Numbered from the stretch's first letter, positions 7,688 to 17,062 are shown. The stretch is DNA of 64,000 nucleotides from Microbacterium sp. Leaf320 (GCF_001423485.1 NZ_LMOD01000001.1:750617-814616); one strand, 5' to 3'. Numbers and translations are program-made. Notes: a model not told the origin generated them from the letters alone.

Positions 7688-7693
7688 TAATCT
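7688..7693 (+). promoter_or_regulatory. -10 of the leuCD leader promoter
   Basis: TAATCT ends 6 nt before the leader-peptide ATG at 7700, implying a leaderless leader peptide. Confidence 0.5.
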
Positions 7694-7699
7694 GACGTC

Positions 7700-7747
7700 A
7701 TGCGGATCGTGCTCCTTCTTAGCGGCCGCGACGAGACCTCGTTCTGA
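7700..7747 (+). CDS. Leucine leader peptide of leuCD
   Basis: 15 codons: [19 protein letters not shown]. One Val and three consecutive Leu codons (CTC CTT CTT) sit in the first seven codons. The -10 lies 6 nt upstream, so it should be translated from a leaderless transcript. It ends 58 bp before leuC. Branched-chain codon runs before leuCD are the hallmark of ribosome-mediated attenuation. It is too short for a functional protein. Confidence 0.6.
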   Translation: MRIVLLLSGRDETSF

Positions 7748-7764
7748 GCCCCTCCTCGTCGCGG
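7726..7764 (+). promoter_or_regulatory. Attenuator-like hairpin before leuC
   Basis: CCGCGACGAG (7726-7735) pairs perfectly with CTCGTCGCGG (7755-7764), loop 19 nt. The 5' arm is inside the leader peptide coding sequence, just after the Leu codons, where a ribosome stalled for leucine would mask it. There is no U-tract after it, so it may not be a classical intrinsic terminator. Confidence 0.45.
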
Positions 7765-7805
7765 AGTCCAACGTGGGCCGAACCGCCAGCTTCAGGAGAA
7801 ACGCA

Positions 7806-9257
7806 ATGAACATGCCCGCAGCAGACTCTGCTCCCGCACGCCGCAGGACCCTCGCCGAGAAGGTCTGGGACGACCACCTCGTCGTCAAGGGCGAGAACGG
7901 CGAGCCGGACCTCATCTACATCGATCTGCACCTCGTGCACGAGGTGACGAGTCCGCAGGCCTTCGACGGCCTGCGTTCCGAAGGCCGCCCCCTGCGTCGG
8001 CTGGATCTCACGATCGCGACCGAGGACCACAACACCCCGACCTGGGACATCGACAAGCCGATCGCGGACCTCACCAGTCGCACGCAGATCGAGACGCTGC
8101 GCCGCAACGCCGCCGAGTTCGGTGTGCGTCTGCACTCGCTCGGCGACGCCGAGCAGGGCATCGTGCACGTCGTCGGCCCGCAGCTCGGGCTCACGATGCC
8201 GGGCATCACCGTGGTCTGCGGTGACTCGCACACGTCCACCCACGGCGCTTTCGGGGCCATGGCATTCGGCATCGGGACGAGTGAGGTCGAGCACGTGATG
8301 GCGACCCAGACGCTGCCGCTGAAGCCGTTCAAGACGATGGCGATCAACGTCGAAGGAACCCTGCGTCCCGGCGTCACGGCGAAGGACATCATCCTCGCGG
8401 TCATCGCGAAGATCACCACCGGCGGCGGTCAGGGTTACGTCCTGGAGTTCCGCGGCAGCGCGATCCGCGCGCTGTCGATGGAGGGCCGGATGACGATCTG
8501 CAACATGTCGATCGAGGCCGGCGCCCGCGCGGGTATGGTCGCCCCCGACGAGACGACCTTCGAATATCTGAAGGGACGCCCGCACGCGCCCAAGGGTCAG
8601 GACTGGGACGACGCGGTCGCGTACTGGCGCACTCTCCCCACAGACGAGGGGGCGACGTTCGACGCGGAGGTCTTCATCGACGCCGACGAGCTCGAGCCGT
8701 TCGTGACCTGGGGAACGAACCCTGGTCAGGGCAGCTCCCTCTCCGCCGCCGTCCCCGACCCCGCCGAGATCGTCGACGCCAACGAGCGCGCGGCAGCCGA
8801 GCGGGCCCTCGAGTACATGGATCTGACACCGGGCACGCCTCTCAAAGAGGTTCCCGTCGACGCCGTCTTCATGGGCTCGTGCACGAACAGCCGCATCGAG
8901 GACCTCCGTGCGTTCGCGTCGATCATCGAGGGCAAGAAGAAGGCCGACGGCGTGCGCGTCATGGTCGTTCCCGGCTCTGCCCGTGTGCGGTTGGAGGCGG
9001 AGGCCGAAGGGCTCGACAAGATCATCAAGGACTTCGGCGCCGAATGGCGATTCGCCGGCTGCTCGATGTGTCTCGGGATGAACCCCGATCAGCTCGCCCC
9101 CGGGGAGCGCTGTGCGTCGACCTCCAACCGCAACTTCGAGGGTCGACAGGGCAAGGGCGGGCGCACGCACCTGGTGTCACCGCTGGTCGCCGCGGCGACC
9201 GCGATCCGCGGCACGCTCTCGAGCCCCAGCGACCTGAACGAGATGGCGGAGGTCTGA
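7806..9257 (+). CDS. leuC: 3-isopropylmalate dehydratase large subunit
   Basis: 483 aa from ATG at 7806 preceded by AGGAGAA. An aconitase-family protein with the [4Fe-4S] ligands in GSCTNSR (about Cys359) and CSMCLGMN (about Cys419 and Cys422), plus '[28 protein letters not shown]'. With LeuD it isomerises 2- to 3-isopropylmalate in leucine synthesis. A longer in-frame ORF begins 33 nt upstream but lacks an RBS. leuD follows after 2 nt. Confidence 0.97.
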   Translation: MNMPAADSAPARRRTLAEKVWDDHLVVKGENGEPDLIYIDLHLVHEVTSPQAFDGLRSEGRPLRRLDLTIATEDHNTPTWDIDKPIADLTSRTQIETLRRNAAEFGVRLHSLGDAEQGIVHVVGPQLGLTMPGITVVCGDSHTSTHGAFGAMAFGIGTSEVEHVMATQTLPLKPFKTMAINVEGTLRPGVTAKDIILAVIAKITTGGGQGYVLEFRGSAIRALSMEGRMTICNMSIEAGARAGMVAPDETTFEYLKGRPHAPKGQDWDDAVAYWRTLPTDEGATFDAEVFIDADELEPFVTWGTNPGQGSSLSAAVPDPAEIVDANERAAAERALEYMDLTPGTPLKEVPVDAVFMGSCTNSRIEDLRAFASIIEGKKKADGVRVMVVPGSARVRLEAEAEGLDKIIKDFGAEWRFAGCSMCLGMNPDQLAPGERCASTSNRNFEGRQGKGGRTHLVSPLVAAATAIRGTLSSPSDLNEMAEV

Positions 9258-9259
9258 CC

Positions 9260-9859
9260 ATGGAGAAGTTCACCACCCACACGGGTATCGCCGCTCCGCT
9301 GAAGCGCTCGAACGTCGACACCGACCAGATCATCCCCGCGGTGTTCCTCAAGCGGGTCACGAAGACCGGATTCGAGGACGCGTTGTTCCACGGCTGGCGC
9401 CAGGATCCGGAGTTCGTGCTCAACCGGCCCGCCTTCCAGGGCGCATCCGTCCTGGTCGCAGGCCCCGATTTCGGCACCGGATCGAGCCGCGAGCACGCCG
9501 TCTGGGCGCTGCGCGACTTCGGCTTCTCGGTGGTCCTGAGCCCCCGTTTCGCCGACATCTTCCGGGGCAACTCCGGCAAGCAGGGACTCCTCGCGGCGAC
9601 GATCTCGGAAGAGGATCTCGAGCGGATCTGGGCCGAGATCGACCGGAATCCCGGGGGATCCATCACTGTCGACCTCGAGGCGCGGACCGCGTCGATCGGT
9701 GAGATCCAGGCTGACCTCGGGATCGACGATTACACTAGATGGCGGCTCCTCGAAGGGCTCGATGACATCGGGCTCACACTGCGCAACGAAGACAAGATCG
9801 CGCAGTTCGAGGCCCGTCGCGAGTCGTGGCGGCCCCGGACCCTTCCCGTTCAGCAGTGA
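9260..9859 (+). CDS. leuD: 3-isopropylmalate dehydratase small subunit
   Basis: 199 aa, the normal length. The swivelling domain is recognised by '[33 protein letters not shown]' and '[22 protein letters not shown]'. It partners LeuC to form the heterodimeric isomerase of leucine biosynthesis. It starts 2 nt after the leuC stop; a GC-rich hairpin follows. Confidence 0.97.
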   Translation: MEKFTTHTGIAAPLKRSNVDTDQIIPAVFLKRVTKTGFEDALFHGWRQDPEFVLNRPAFQGASVLVAGPDFGTGSSREHAVWALRDFGFSVVLSPRFADIFRGNSGKQGLLAATISEEDLERIWAEIDRNPGGSITVDLEARTASIGEIQADLGIDDYTRWRLLEGLDDIGLTLRNEDKIAQFEARRESWRPRTLPVQQ

Positions 9860-9863
9860 ACGG

Positions 9864-9896
9864 CGGGGCGGGGGAGCCGAGGGCGACCCCGCCCCG
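9864..9896 (+). terminator. GC-rich hairpin between leuD and murA
   Basis: CGGGGCGGGG (9864-9873) pairs with CCCCGCCCCG (9887-9896), loop 13 nt, 4 bp after leuD. Only AATT follows, so termination may be partial. Confidence 0.45.
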
Positions 9897-9924
9897 AATT
9901 CCGTTGAATGAAGTGAGGCTCCGA

Positions 9925-11292
9925 ATGACGACACCTGTGCGCGACGCTCTTCCGGACGGAGTTCCCCCACTCACCGGAGACGTCCTCGCCATTCGCGGAG
10001 GGCGCCCGCTGCGCGGCCGCGTCGACGTCAAGGGCGCGAAGAACCTCGCGACCAAGGCGATGGTGGCCTCCCTGCTCGGCGAGACCGTCAGCGTGCTGCG
10101 CGACGTTCCTGCCATCAGCGACGTCGCGGTCGTCCGCTCGCTGCTCGAAGTCCACGGCGTCCGCGTCTCCGACGGCGATGAGCCCGGTGCACTCGTCTTC
10201 GACCCGAGCGACGTCGAGTCCGCTCACTTCGAGGAGATCGACGCCCACGCCGGCGCGTCCCGCATCCCGATCCTCTTCTGCGGACCTCTTCTGCATCGTC
10301 TCGGCCAGGCGTTCATCCCCGACCTGGGCGGATGCCGCATCGGCGACCGTCCGATCGACTTCCACCTGGATGCCCTCCGCAAGTTCGGCGCCATCGTAGA
10401 GAAGCTGCCCAGTGGCATCCGCCTCTCGAGGGGCGGCGCACGCCTGCACGGCGCGAACATCCACCTCCCGTACCCGAGCGTCGGAGCGACGGAGCAGGTC
10501 CTGCTCACCGCCGTCCGTGCCGAGGGCACCACGGAGCTGCGAAACGCCGCCATCGAGCCCGAGATCATGGACCTGATCGCCGTGCTGCAGAAGATGGGCG
10601 CGATCATCTCGTACGAGCCGAACCGCGTCATCCTCATCGAGGGTGTCGAGACGCTTCGGGGGTACGACCACCGTTCGATCTTCGACCGCAACGAAGCCGC
10701 CTCCTGGGCGTCTGCCGCACTCGCCACCGACGGTGAGATCTTCGTGGGCGGGGCGAAGCAGCAGGAGATGCTGACGTTCCTCAACGTGTTCCGCAAGGCC
10801 GGCGGATGGTTCGACATCCAGGAGGACGGGATCCTGTTCCGTCGCGACGGCGAGCTCAAGCCGGTCATCGTCGAGACCGACGTGCACCCCGGCTTCATGA
10901 CCGACTGGCAGCAGCCTCTCGTCGTGGCTCTCACCCAGGCCAAGGGCCGCTCGGTCGTGCACGAGACGGTCTACGAGAACCGTCTGGGCTTCACCGAGGC
11001 CCTCGTCAAGATGGGCGCCGACATCGTCGTGCACCCCCGAGGGTTGCAGGACGGCCCCCGCCGCGTTCCGCGCCGGGACCTCGAGCAGGCCGCCGTCATC
11101 ACCGGACCCACGCCCCTGCATGCTGCCGACATCGTCGTGCCCGACCTTCGGGGCGGGTACAGCCACGTCATCGCCGCTCTCACGGCGGAGGGCGAGTCCC
11201 GGGTCTCCGGTGTCGACATCCTGAGCCGTGGGTACGAGAAGTTCCTCGCCAAGCTCGATGCCGTGGGTGCCGACTTCGACGTCATCCGGTGA
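9925..11292 (+). CDS. murA: UDP-N-acetylglucosamine 1-carboxyvinyltransferase
   Basis: 455 aa from ATG at 9925 with GTGAGG 6 nt upstream. EPSP-synthase-like fold; 'VKGAKNLATKAMVASLL' binds UDP-GlcNAc. The catalytic loop GGCRIGDRPIDFH keeps the cysteine (about Cys137) that fosfomycin attacks, unlike the Asp found in mycobacteria. First committed step of peptidoglycan precursor synthesis. The stop overlaps the GTG start of plsC (GTGA). Confidence 0.95.
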   Translation: MTTPVRDALPDGVPPLTGDVLAIRGGRPLRGRVDVKGAKNLATKAMVASLLGETVSVLRDVPAISDVAVVRSLLEVHGVRVSDGDEPGALVFDPSDVESAHFEEIDAHAGASRIPILFCGPLLHRLGQAFIPDLGGCRIGDRPIDFHLDALRKFGAIVEKLPSGIRLSRGGARLHGANIHLPYPSVGATEQVLLTAVRAEGTTELRNAAIEPEIMDLIAVLQKMGAIISYEPNRVILIEGVETLRGYDHRSIFDRNEAASWASAALATDGEIFVGGAKQQEMLTFLNVFRKAGGWFDIQEDGILFRRDGELKPVIVETDVHPGFMTDWQQPLVVALTQAKGRSVVHETVYENRLGFTEALVKMGADIVVHPRGLQDGPRRVPRRDLEQAAVITGPTPLHAADIVVPDLRGGYSHVIAALTAEGESRVSGVDILSRGYEKFLAKLDAVGADFDVIR

Positions 11293-12053
11293 CCGCTGTG
11301 GGTTCCCGCTCGACGGAGACCACGCGGCCGAGCTTCTTCTGGCCGGTCGCAGCGATCGCCGTGCCCTTGATCTCGCTGGTGGCGAAAGTGCGGATCAGGG
11401 GAGCCGAGAAGCTTCCGCGTGACGGTGCGTACGTGCTCGCACCGAACCACTATTCGGAGTTCGATCCGCTGGTCGTCGCGCTCGCGGTGTGGCGCATCGG
11501 TCGTGCGCCGCGATTCATGGCCAAGGAGAGCCTGTTCAAGGTGCCTGTGCTCGGATGGATCCTCCGTCGCACCGGGATGATCCCGGTGGCACGCTCGTCG
11601 TCGGCCTCCGCTGCGAAGCAGACGCTGAAGCAGTCCGCCGAGCTCGTCGAACACGGACGCGGTGTGATCGTGTACCCCGAGGGCACACTCACCCGCGATC
11701 CCGATCTCTGGCCGATGAGGGGCAAGTCCGGAGCCGTCCGGCTCGCTCTCACAGACGGCATCCCGCTGATCCCGATGGCCCACTGGGGTACACAGGAGAT
11801 CATGGGGCGCTACCAGAAGGGGTTGAGCCTCTGGCCGCTGCGCAAGCCCGTGGATGTCATAATCGGAGACCCCGTCGACGTCTCCGACCTCCGAGGGCGG
11901 GCAGGCGAGGCATCGGCGCTGAACGAGGCGACGAACCGACTGATGAACGCGATCACGGCGCTTCTCGAAGAGCTGAGAGGTGAGAAGGCGCCCGCCGAGC
12001 GGTGGAACCCCTCGACCCACGGACAGAAGGAGACGGGTCGACTTGACTCCTAA
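11289..12053 (+). CDS. plsC: 1-acyl-sn-glycerol-3-phosphate acyltransferase
   Basis: 254 aa from GTG at 11289, which overlaps the murA stop. PlsC acyltransferase motifs: HX4D in NHYSEFD, and YPEGTLTRD for glycerol-phosphate binding. An N-terminal hydrophobic helix (FFWPVAAIAVPLISLVA) anchors it to the membrane. Makes phosphatidic acid; sits with gpsA, which supplies glycerol-3-phosphate. Confidence 0.92.
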   Translation: MTAVGSRSTETTRPSFFWPVAAIAVPLISLVAKVRIRGAEKLPRDGAYVLAPNHYSEFDPLVVALAVWRIGRAPRFMAKESLFKVPVLGWILRRTGMIPVARSSSASAAKQTLKQSAELVEHGRGVIVYPEGTLTRDPDLWPMRGKSGAVRLALTDGIPLIPMAHWGTQEIMGRYQKGLSLWPLRKPVDVIIGDPVDVSDLRGRAGEASALNEATNRLMNAITALLEELRGEKAPAERWNPSTHGQKETGRLDS

Positions 12054-13176
12054 ACGCAACGTCGCCACGGGCCCGCGGGTCGCCGTCATCGGCGCAGGCA
12101 GCTGGGGCACGACATTCGGCAAGATCCTGGCTGACGGCGGGGCGCAGGTCACTATGTGGGCGCGCCGCGCCGAGCTCGCGCACGAGATCGATGAGGCCAA
12201 ACGGAACTCCCGCTACCTGCCCGGCATCAATCTGCCGCGCACGATGGCGGCGACGCATGAGCTGGCGATCGCACTGCGTGACGTCGACCAGGTCTACCTC
12301 TCGGTGCCGAGCCAGTCGCTGCGAGAGAACCTGAAGGCCCTGCGTCCGCTGCTGGCCGACAACGATGCCAAGATCGTCAGCCTCATGAAGGGCGTCGAAC
12401 GCACCACCGGGCTCCGCATGAGCCAGGTGATCGAACAGGAGCTGCGCTGCGACCCCGACCGTATCGCGGTGGCTTCAGGGCCGAACCTCGCCCTCGAGAT
12501 CGCCCGCGAGCAGCCGACGGCCGCCGTGATCTCGTCGCGCAGCCAGGAGACGGCCGAAGAGGTCGCCAGGGCCGCGCGCAACAGCTACTTCCGCACCTTC
12601 GTGAACACCGACGTGATCGGCACGGAGTTCGGCGGGGTGCTGAAGAACCTCATCGCCGTCGCGATCGGGATCGTCGACGGCGTCGGATACGGCGAGAACA
12701 CGAAGGCGTCGATCATCACGCGCGGTCTCGTCGAGATGACGGATTTCGCCGTTGCGAACGGCGCCCACCCCGAGACCCTGCAGGGTCTCGCGGGCCTCGG
12801 CGATCTCATCGCGACCTGCCAGTCGCCGCTCAGCCGAAACAACACCGCCGGGCGCCTGCTCGGCCAGGGATACAGCTTCCAGGACGTCGTGAAGCAGATG
12901 CAGCAGACCGCTGAGGGACTCGCGTCCGTCGCGCCGGTGCTGCAGCTCGCCCGCGAATCCGAGGTGGACATGCCCATCGTCGAACAGGTGAAGATGGTGC
13001 TCGACGGGAAGATGAACCCGCGCGACATCGCACCCCACCTGACGACGGACGACGACACCCCCCAGGGTGAGAGGACCAACCATGGACAAGCAGACGGTGG
13101 TGGTGCTCTTCGGAGGGCGCTCCAGCGAGCATTCGATCAGTTCCGCAACGGCGGGCGGAGTGCTGGGCGCGATTGA
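12043..13176 (+). CDS. gpsA: Glycerol-3-phosphate dehydrogenase [NAD(P)+], 3' end extended
   Basis: Start is TTG at 12043 with AAGGAG 10 nt upstream, overlapping the plsC end. Rossmann motif GAGSWGTTFGKIL; later LKNLIAVAIGIVDG and GLAGLGDLIATC. It reduces DHAP to sn-glycerol-3-phosphate for phospholipids. As written the protein is 377 aa and its last ~40 residues overlap the start of ddl by 95 bp out of frame. The family usually ends near residue 335-340. At about residue 338 a run of six C (13058-13063) precedes TGA at 13068-13070; one extra base would end the protein just before the ddl RBS. Treat the C-terminal tail as doubtful. Confidence 0.92.
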   Translation: MTPKRNVATGPRVAVIGAGSWGTTFGKILADGGAQVTMWARRAELAHEIDEAKRNSRYLPGINLPRTMAATHELAIALRDVDQVYLSVPSQSLRENLKALRPLLADNDAKIVSLMKGVERTTGLRMSQVIEQELRCDPDRIAVASGPNLALEIAREQPTAAVISSRSQETAEEVARAARNSYFRTFVNTDVIGTEFGGVLKNLIAVAIGIVDGVGYGENTKASIITRGLVEMTDFAVANGAHPETLQGLAGLGDLIATCQSPLSRNNTAGRLLGQGYSFQDVVKQMQQTAEGLASVAPVLQLARESEVDMPIVEQVKMVLDGKMNPRDIAPHLTTDDDTPQGERTNHGQADGGGALRRALQRAFDQFRNGGRSAGRD

Positions 13177-14164
13177 TCGCGACCGCTACGCGGTGATCCC
13201 CGTGGGGATCACCCGTGAGGGTGCGTTCGTCCTCGAAGACGACGACCCGGCGAAGTTCCCGCTGGATGCCGCGCATCTTCCCGAGGTGGCGGACAACGGA
13301 ACCCGCGTGCTCTGGCCCGAGCCCGGCGGAGACCGGACGCTGCGCGTGGTGCGCCCCGACGGCGGAACCGAGAGCTTCGGCGAGATCGACATCGTGCTGC
13401 CCATCCTGCACGGTCCGCACGGCGAGGACGGCACGATCCAGGGATACTTCGACACGCTCGAGGTTCCCTACGCCGGCGGCGGCGTGCTCGACTCGGCCCT
13501 GTGCATGGACAAGCACTTCATGAAGATCGCGTTGCGTGCTGCTGGACTCTCCGTGGCTGCAGGGCTGACGGTTCGTGCACGGCAGTGGGCGCAGGACGCC
13601 GCCGCCGTCCGGGCCTCTGCCGCGGAGCTCGGACTGCCCCTGTTCGTCAAGCCCGCGAGGGCGGGATCGAGTGTCGGCGTCTCGAAGGTCGAGCATCCCG
13701 ACGAGCTCGATGCCGCTCTTGCGATCGCTTTCGCCGAGGACGACAAGGTCCTGATCGAGACCGGCGTGGTCGGCCGCGAGATCGAGGTTGCGGTGCTGGA
13801 GAGCGCCGACGGTGTGCGCGCATCGCTCCCTGGCGAGATCGTGCTCACCTCGCGCGGATTCTATGATTTCGAAGGCAAGTACCTCGGCGGCGACGGCGTA
13901 GACGTGGTCTGCCCCGCCGTGCTCGAGGAGTCCGAGATCGCGGCGATCCAGGACGCCGCGATCCGAGCATTCGAGGCGGTGGACGGTCGCGGCCTCGCCC
14001 GGGTGGACATGTTCCTCACGCCCTCCGGCGAACTCGTCGTCAACGAGCTGAACACCATGCCGGGGTTCACGCCGATCTCGATGTTCCCGAAGTGCTGGGT
14101 CGCGTCGGGCCTCAGCTACGGCGACCTGATCTCGGAGCTGATCGAGGCGGGACTCCGCCGCTGA
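13082..14164 (+). CDS. ddl: D-alanine--D-alanine ligase
   Basis: 360 aa from ATG at 13082 with GAGAGG 6 nt upstream. ATP-grasp enzyme: 'VVLFGGRSSEHSISSATAGGVL' (N-terminal domain), 'ILHGPHGEDGTIQGYFD', 'FVKPARAGSSVGVSKV' (ATP binding), and 'VNELNTMPGFTPISMFPK' (Mg/ligand site). Joins two D-Ala residues for peptidoglycan. Follows gpsA in the same operon. Confidence 0.96.
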   Translation: MDKQTVVVLFGGRSSEHSISSATAGGVLGAIDRDRYAVIPVGITREGAFVLEDDDPAKFPLDAAHLPEVADNGTRVLWPEPGGDRTLRVVRPDGGTESFGEIDIVLPILHGPHGEDGTIQGYFDTLEVPYAGGGVLDSALCMDKHFMKIALRAAGLSVAAGLTVRARQWAQDAAAVRASAAELGLPLFVKPARAGSSVGVSKVEHPDELDAALAIAFAEDDKVLIETGVVGREIEVAVLESADGVRASLPGEIVLTSRGFYDFEGKYLGGDGVDVVCPAVLEESEIAAIQDAAIRAFEAVDGRGLARVDMFLTPSGELVVNELNTMPGFTPISMFPKCWVASGLSYGDLISELIEAGLRR

Positions 14165-14211
14165 TCGTGCGGCGGCCGTCAGCCGCAACGCCGCGTGCGA
14201 ATACTCGTCGA

Positions 14212-14850
14212 CTAGCCTGCGTGCGGGGGCTGGGGAGGGTACGTGCCGTTCATCGGGGCAACCGGGCCCGCGTGCGGCGGGTACGCGTAGGACCCCGTCG
14301 CCGCGTGGCCGGTCGCTGCGACCTGGGCGGTCCGGTCGAGCGCTGTCGGAGTGGGCGCCGCTCGATGGATCAGCGCGACGACGAGCGCGGCCAGCCACCC
14401 CCAGGTGAGTCCCCACGACACGCCTGCCGTGGCGATCTGGTAGTACTGCGTCATCGCGTACTCCGCCTGCTCCGTCGGGAGCCTCAGCGCGATGACCACC
14501 AGCGGCGCGCGTGCGGCCCCGGCGATGGCGGCCGCGACGATCACCGCTCCCCAGGTGCCGAAGAAGACCGCGGCGCCTCGGCCCGGCAGCGAAGCACGAG
14601 TGACGGACCGGACGAAGATCCACGTCAGTCCTGTCAGGACGAGGAGTGCGACGAACATCGCGACGAGGGCCATGGGCTGCGCGTTCGGTCGCAGCGCGAA
14701 GCCGATGGGATCTTGCAGGATGAACACGCGGGGGACGTTCGGGAGCCCCCACAGCAGGGTGAGATAGGTGATGAAGCCGCTCAGCAGCGCCCCCACCCCG
14801 ACCAGGATCGCTGCGACGACGGACGTTCTACGCGAGGGGTTGGGGTTCAT
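14212..14850 (-). CDS. Hypothetical four-TM protein with Pro-rich tail
   Basis: 212 aa. Hydrophobic segments at about residues 12-34, 60-82, 95-117 and 143-162; the C-terminal ~40 residues are rich in Pro, Ala, Gly and His (repeated PPHAG). No family recognised. Lies between convergent ddl and the DUF3515 gene on the same strand, 77 bp from the latter. Likely a membrane protein of unknown function. Confidence 0.75.
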   Translation of the reverse strand: MNPNPSRRTSVVAAILVGVGALLSGFITYLTLLWGLPNVPRVFILQDPIGFALRPNAQPMALVAMFVALLVLTGLTWIFVRSVTRASLPGRGAAVFFGTWGAVIVAAAIAGAARAPLVVIALRLPTEQAEYAMTQYYQIATAGVSWGLTWGWLAALVVALIHRAAPTPTALDRTAQVAATGHAATGSYAYPPHAGPVAPMNGTYPPQPPHAG

Positions 14851-14927
14851 GCGGCGAGTCTAGGGGCCTCTCGGCAGTGCCTGAGCTGCCTGCTCCGCGC
14901 GTCGTCGGTTCGCCCGATCGAGTTCGC

Positions 14928-15422
14928 TCAGCCCTCGTCGGAGTCTTCCTGCGTCGGAACGCGGTCCGTGCAGCGCGCGGTGGCGGGCTCGAGACCGGAC
15001 TGGATGCTGGTGGAGAGACTCTCGACGACGGTGCGGAAGTCGATCTCCTCACCGCGCCGGATGATCACCTCGACAGCGGGGTCGCGACCGTAGGTCACCA
15101 GCCGCTGCCGCTCCTCTTCCTGGTCGAGGACGAGCCAGTCGACGCTGCCGATCGTGGTGCACACCTCGGTCGACGGCGCCGGAGGCTCGACGCCGCAGCG
15201 GAGCACCACGGTCGGATCTCCCCACGCCCCGGTCGCCTGGGCGTCGGTCCAGACGCGGTCGAGGTCCCCGACGGCATCCGGGAGCAGGACGGAGACCTCA
15301 GCGCACGCGGGATCGTTCGCGTCGTCTGCCGGCTCCAGGTGGACGGTGGTGGAGCATCCGGAGAGAGCCGCGACGAGGGCCAGCGAGCCCGCGACGACGG
15401 CGAGACGGCGAGAACGGGGCAT
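14928..15422 (-). CDS. DUF3515 lipoprotein
   Basis: 164 aa. Signal sequence with lipobox LSGCSTT, cysteine at residue 22. The rest fits DUF3515, an actinobacterial family commonly placed next to ddl and thiL; conserved 'CAEVSVLLPDAVGDLDR' and 'VLRCGVEPPAPST'. Extracytoplasmic, function unknown. It is divergent from thiL with only 23 bp between starts. Confidence 0.88.
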   Translation of the reverse strand: MPRSRRLAVVAGSLALVAALSGCSTTVHLEPADDANDPACAEVSVLLPDAVGDLDRVWTDAQATGAWGDPTVVLRCGVEPPAPSTEVCTTIGSVDWLVLDQEEERQRLVTYGRDPAVEVIIRRGEEIDFRTVVESLSTSIQSGLEPATARCTDRVPTQEDSDEG

Positions 15423-15432
15423 GCTTCCAGGC

Positions 15433-15438
15433 TACCTT
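15433..15438 (+). promoter_or_regulatory. -10 of a leaderless promoter (thiL)
   Basis: TACCTT ends 7 nt before the ATG at 15446; the -35 region would lie inside the divergent DUF3515 gene. Confidence 0.45.
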
Positions 15439-15445
15439 TGACTGC

Positions 15446-16441
15446 ATGCCCTCCCGACCTCGCGATGACGATCCGACCCTCGGCGAACTGTCCGAGGGGG
15501 AGATACTCCGCGCGATCCTCGCGCGGACCGCGAAGGCCACGCACACGCTGATCGGCCCGGGAGACGACGCGGCGGTGATCGCGGCCCCGTCGGGTTCCGT
15601 GGTCGCGACGACGGACACGCTCGTGCACGGACCCGACTTCCGACTCGCGTGGTCGTCGGGGTACGACCTCGGCTGGAAGGCCGCCGCGGTGAATCTCGCC
15701 GACGTCGCAGCGATGGGCGCTCGACCGACGGCTCTGCTCGTGGCGCTGGCCGTTCCCCGCGACCTTCGGCTCTCGTTCGTCGAGCGGCTCGCCGACGGGC
15801 TCCGCGACGCGTGCGCCGCTCTCGCTCCTGGGTGCGCGGTCGTCGGAGGCGATCTCACCGTGTCGGACGTGCTCACCGTCGCCGTCACCGCGCTCGGCGA
15901 CCTCGAAGGACGGCAGCCCGTGACCCGCTCGGGAGCGCGCGTCGGCGATGTCGTGGCGGTCGCTGGAGAGCTCGGCCACGCCGCGCACGGGCTCTCGGTG
16001 CTCTTCGGCAGGTTTCGCGACGGAGAGAAGCCGGTGCCGGTGGATGCCGATGCGCTGGCCCCGGGGGAGAGAGCCGCCCTCGATGCGCAGCTGAGGCCGT
16101 CACCGCCCATCGGTCTCGGCCCGTTCGCCGCCACGGCCGGCGCCACCGCGATGATGGACATCTCCGATGGCCTCGCTCTCGATGCGCGGCGGATGGCCGC
16201 GGCATCCGAGGTCACGATCGCCCTGGACGGCGCTTCGCTCGGCGGAGACCCGCTGCGCGCCCTCGCCGGTGGCGAGGACCATGCCCTGCTCGCGACGTTC
16301 CCGCCGGGCGTGCTGCCCCCGGGTTTCCGGATCATCGGTGCGGTCACTGCGCGGGGCGACCATGATCTGCTGGTCGACGGAGGTCCCGCCGATGTGTCCG
16401 GCTGGGATCCCTATCGGGACTGGGACTCGACGTCGGGCTGA
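15446..16441 (+). CDS. thiL: Thiamine-monophosphate kinase
   Basis: 331 aa. PurM/AIR-synthase-like fold: 'GPGDDAAVIAAPSGSVVATTDTLVHG' (metal/ATP site), 'AAVNLADVAAMGARPTALLVAL', 'GGDLTVSD', 'MMDISDGLALD' and 'GGEDHALLA'. Phosphorylates ThMP to the active cofactor ThDP. The 3' end overlaps the convergent rsmD by 31 bp. Confidence 0.95.
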   Translation: MPSRPRDDDPTLGELSEGEILRAILARTAKATHTLIGPGDDAAVIAAPSGSVVATTDTLVHGPDFRLAWSSGYDLGWKAAAVNLADVAAMGARPTALLVALAVPRDLRLSFVERLADGLRDACAALAPGCAVVGGDLTVSDVLTVAVTALGDLEGRQPVTRSGARVGDVVAVAGELGHAAHGLSVLFGRFRDGEKPVPVDADALAPGERAALDAQLRPSPPIGLGPFAATAGATAMMDISDGLALDARRMAAASEVTIALDGASLGGDPLRALAGGEDHALLATFPPGVLPPGFRIIGAVTARGDHDLLVDGGPADVSGWDPYRDWDSTSG

Positions 16442-17013
16442 GCGCCGTCTGCGGACTGTGCAGGCTCAGCCCACCACAGGGCTGTGTCGCCGTACGTCTT
16501 CTCACGGATCAGATCGAGTCCTGCCGCGACGAGATCGGGCGGCGTGGAGCGGCGCGCCCGCTCGATGACGACCAGGGCGTCGGGGGAGAGCAGCGGCGCG
16601 AGAGCCACGAGATCGGCGGTCATGGCATCGTCGTCGATGTCGTAGGGCGGGTCGGAGAACACGAGGTCGTACGGCCCCGTCGCATGCTGCAGAAAGGCTC
16701 GCACCGCGCTCTGGTGCACTCGGGCGGCGGGCAGTCCGGCTTTGGCGAGCACTGCGGCATTGCGTCGCACGACGACGGCCGCCTCACGGCCCTTCTCGAC
16801 GAGGTCGGCGCTCACCGCTCCGCGGCTGAGAGTCTCCAGGCCGAGCGCGCCCGATCCGGCGTAGAGGTCGAGGACGCGCGCTCCGGCGATCGCATCCATC
16901 GACTCCAGCGCTCCGAAGAGGGACTCGCGCACGCGGTCGCTGGTCGGTCGTGTGCCCGCGTGCGGCACGTCCAGTCGCGCTCCTCGTGCCTTCCCGGCGA
17001 TGATCCTCGTCAC
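16411..17013 (-). CDS. rsmD: 16S rRNA (guanine966-N2)-methyltransferase
   Basis: 200 aa. SAM-binding 'VLDLYAGSGALGLETLSRGA' and the catalytic SDPPYD (NPPY-like) motif; N-terminal 'RIIAGKARGARLDVP' and 'TRPTSDRVRESLFGAL' are diagnostic for RsmD. Modifies G966 in small-subunit rRNA. Divergent from recG (61 bp). In many actinobacteria rsmD is followed by coaD; here coaD lies beyond recG on the other strand. Confidence 0.95.
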   Translation of the reverse strand: MTRIIAGKARGARLDVPHAGTRPTSDRVRESLFGALESMDAIAGARVLDLYAGSGALGLETLSRGAVSADLVEKGREAAVVVRRNAAVLAKAGLPAARVHQSAVRAFLQHATGPYDLVFSDPPYDIDDDAMTADLVALAPLLSPDALVVIERARRSTPPDLVAAGLDLIREKTYGDTALWWAEPAQSADGAQPDVESQSR

Positions 17014-17062
17014 CCGTTCACGATACGACAGCCGGGGCGCACGCCGTGTCCGTGCAGCCTCC

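Noticed and set aside
9850..11166. 438-codon frame antisense to murA
   Set aside because: Shadow of murA; Asp/Val/Arg-rich with no domain or RBS.
12830..14752. 640-codon frame antisense to gpsA and ddl
   Set aside because: Overlaps certain genes; no recognisable protein.
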